Origin: Thermoplasmata archaeon M9B2D
GTDB lineage: Archaea > Thermoplasmatota > E2 > DHVEG-1
Length of the DNA: 5,227 nt
Direction of reading: 5' to 3'
Assembly (NCBI GenBank): GCA_002900555.1
Contig: MUGD01000141.1
Span: forward strand, 1-5,227
Part shown: in pieces, positions 4,285-5,227 of the stretch
How the letters are laid out: every line of letters begins with the position of its first letter
How positions within the stretch are numbered: position 1 is the stretch's first letter
Notes under the pieces: model-generated
What the model saw: only the letters and a program-made list of their open reading frames with translations
Told to the model about the DNA's origin: nothing
Databases searched by the model: none
Translations under genes and position numbers: made by a program

Positions 4285-5227
4285 TTATTTTTTCTTGCTT
4301 TTCTTTATAGCTTTCTTCACAACAGTTCTTGCATCTTTCAAGATTTTTTCCGCACGTGAAGTGCTCAGTCCTTCGATTTTCTGAGCTAGCCTTTGTGGTG
4401 TTTCGCCAGCAAGCTGCGACGCTGATTTATATCCAGCAGCTTTGAGCCTCTTCTCCAATGCCTCCCCAATTCCGGGAATTAACTGAAGAGAAAGACTGGA
4501 TTTGGAGTTATCGCCAAGTATTTCATCCATGTCTTTGTCACTCAGTTCAGCGCTAGCATCAATTATGTCAATCTGGCTCTTTATCGAATCAAAGTCATGC
4601 GTGCCAACATATGCATCAACCGTCTTCTTTACTTGACGGTCATCAAAATCGAATGCTAGCTTCTCAATCTCGATTTCCCTTCCCAGAATCGTTGGTATGG
4701 GTCCTATAAGATATAGAGCAATCAGTGATGAAAAAATTGCCAATTGTCCACCAAATATCGAGAAGTACGCAGGGATATGAAACTGGAATCCAAAGAAGAG
4801 GATGTTAAGATCGACAGCCCAGAACAACGTCATATAGCCTAGGAAGAAGAACCAAATAAGAGAGAGACGAAGGCCCTTCGTACGAACAGATCCAAGTTCT
4901 GGCCAAATTAGAAACAAGCAGAGACCAAGAAGATATCCTTCAATGAACCGTTCTGAGCCCAGTAGTAACTGGAGAAGCCAAATGAAATCTGAATTCTGAA
5001 AGAAAGCAGTATAGAGAGTAGAGCCAAAAATCGTCAACAAGCCCATCATCAAAAGCGCAAAACTGAAAGCTGGTTTTCTGCCTCTACTATCTGCCAAGAT
5101 GCCTGCAATGATTATGCCAAGAATCAAAACAATTATTTCAAGCAAGGGCAGGTTGACATATTGACTTAGTGACGCAAATGAAGAGTCTCCTGCAAAAAAG
5201 CTCTGTAGGCTGAGCTTCATTACCGCA
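4285..5227 (-). CDS. MFS-like membrane protein fused to a C-terminal (HhH)2 domain; 5' end cut by window edge
   Basis: Residue numbers count from the first visible ATG (5220). The frame is still open at the window edge. The MFS motif A, GILADSRGRK (40-49), normally lies between helices 2 and 3, and only one helix (24-44) precedes it, so helix 1 and the true start are probably outside the window. Further helices lie near 50-72, 79-106, 117-136 and 148-173. Helix 4 carries the R-x-x-E-G pattern (91-95) and is followed by E108. The protein then leaves the membrane: an acidic linker (180-240), a tandem helix-hairpin-helix (244-300) with hairpins IPGIG and EGLS, and a lysine tail KKAIKKSKKK. A usual MFS transporter has 12 helices; here only the first half is present. 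(HhH)2 domains bind DNA without sequence preference or mediate protein contacts. Topology puts the tail in the cytoplasm. Substrate and function are unknown. Confidence 0.8.
   Translation of the reverse strand, partial: AVMKLSLQSFFAGDSSFASLSQYVNLPLLEIIVLILGIIIAGILADSRGRKPAFSFALLMMGLLTIFGSTLYTAFFQNSDFIWLLQLLLGSERFIEGYLLGLCLFLIWPELGSVRTKGLRLSLIWFFFLGYMTLFWAVDLNILFFGFQFHIPAYFSIFGGQLAIFSSLIALYLIGPIPTILGREIEIEKLAFDFDDRQVKKTVDAYVGTHDFDSIKSQIDIIDASAELSDKDMDEILGDNSKSSLSLQLIPGIGEALEKRLKAAGYKSASQLAGETPQRLAQKIEGLSTSRAEKILKDARTVVKKAIKKSKKK
4288..4306 (+). terminator. T-rich tract terminating the zinc-ribbon gene
   Basis: TTTTTTCTTGCTTTTCTTT begins 49 bases after the TAG stop of the zinc-ribbon gene and matches an archaeal U-tract terminator. 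It lies inside the convergent neighbour and is the complement of that gene's last codons, which encode the lysine-rich tail KKSKKK. One stretch may therefore serve as coding sequence on one strand and terminator on the other. Confidence 0.4.

Noticed and set aside
4181..4384. Plus-strand 67-codon open frame across the convergent gap
   Set aside because: It overlaps the end of the zinc-ribbon gene and the antisense of the HhH gene. Its lysine- and phenylalanine-rich content simply reflects the A and T tracts.

Overview
The window looks like a piece of an archaeal chromosome, probably from an F420-using lineage. An Asgard archaeon of the Thorarchaeota type is my best guess. The archaeal call rests on four observations: A/T-rich TATA boxes with purine-rich BRE-like flanks upstream of three genes, a GGTGAT Shine-Dalgarno sequence that sets one start codon, an F420 hydrogenase/dehydrogenase beta-type flavo-iron-sulfur protein, and a heavily sequon-bearing, C-terminally anchored surface protein built of Ig-like repeats. 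The Asgard placement is inference from the style of the surface protein and of the N-terminal domain of the zinc-ribbon protein. It was not checked against any database.

Layout: five genes alternate strictly in orientation (-, +, -, +, -), so there is no operon and each gene must carry its own promoter. (1) 1-71, minus: the first 23 codons of a gene that leaves the left edge. (2) 72-206: a divergent promoter region with two opposed TATA boxes. (3) 207-1274, plus: FpoF/FrhB-like F420 oxidoreductase subunit with two ferredoxin-type [4Fe-4S] motifs. (4) 1275-1358: a convergent gap with two hairpins, one of them better paired in the minus-strand RNA and probably the terminator of the next gene. 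(5) 1359-3116, minus: secreted, membrane-anchored protein with four register-perfect Ig-like repeats. (6) 3117-3294: a second divergent promoter region with a strong minus-strand TATA/BRE and a GACCGGTC palindrome. (7) 3295-4239, plus: putative longin-like domain, winged-helix-like segment and six CxxC zinc knuckles (TackOD1-like). Its start is problematic and may hide a one-base frameshift. (8) 4240-4284: a 45-bp convergent gap with opposed T tracts. (9) 4285-5227, minus: MFS-like membrane half fused to a C-terminal (HhH)2 domain and cut by the right edge.

The genes do not form an obvious shared pathway. The F420 protein stands alone with no hydrogenase, formate dehydrogenase or Fpo partner visible. 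The two most unusual proteins are the zinc-ribbon/longin-like protein, a possible small-GTPase- or transcription-linked regulator, and the MFS-half/helix-hairpin-helix fusion, a membrane protein with a potential DNA-binding tail. They are convergent neighbours. I see no mobile element, CRISPR array, tRNA or rRNA. No gene-free stretch exceeds 300 bases.
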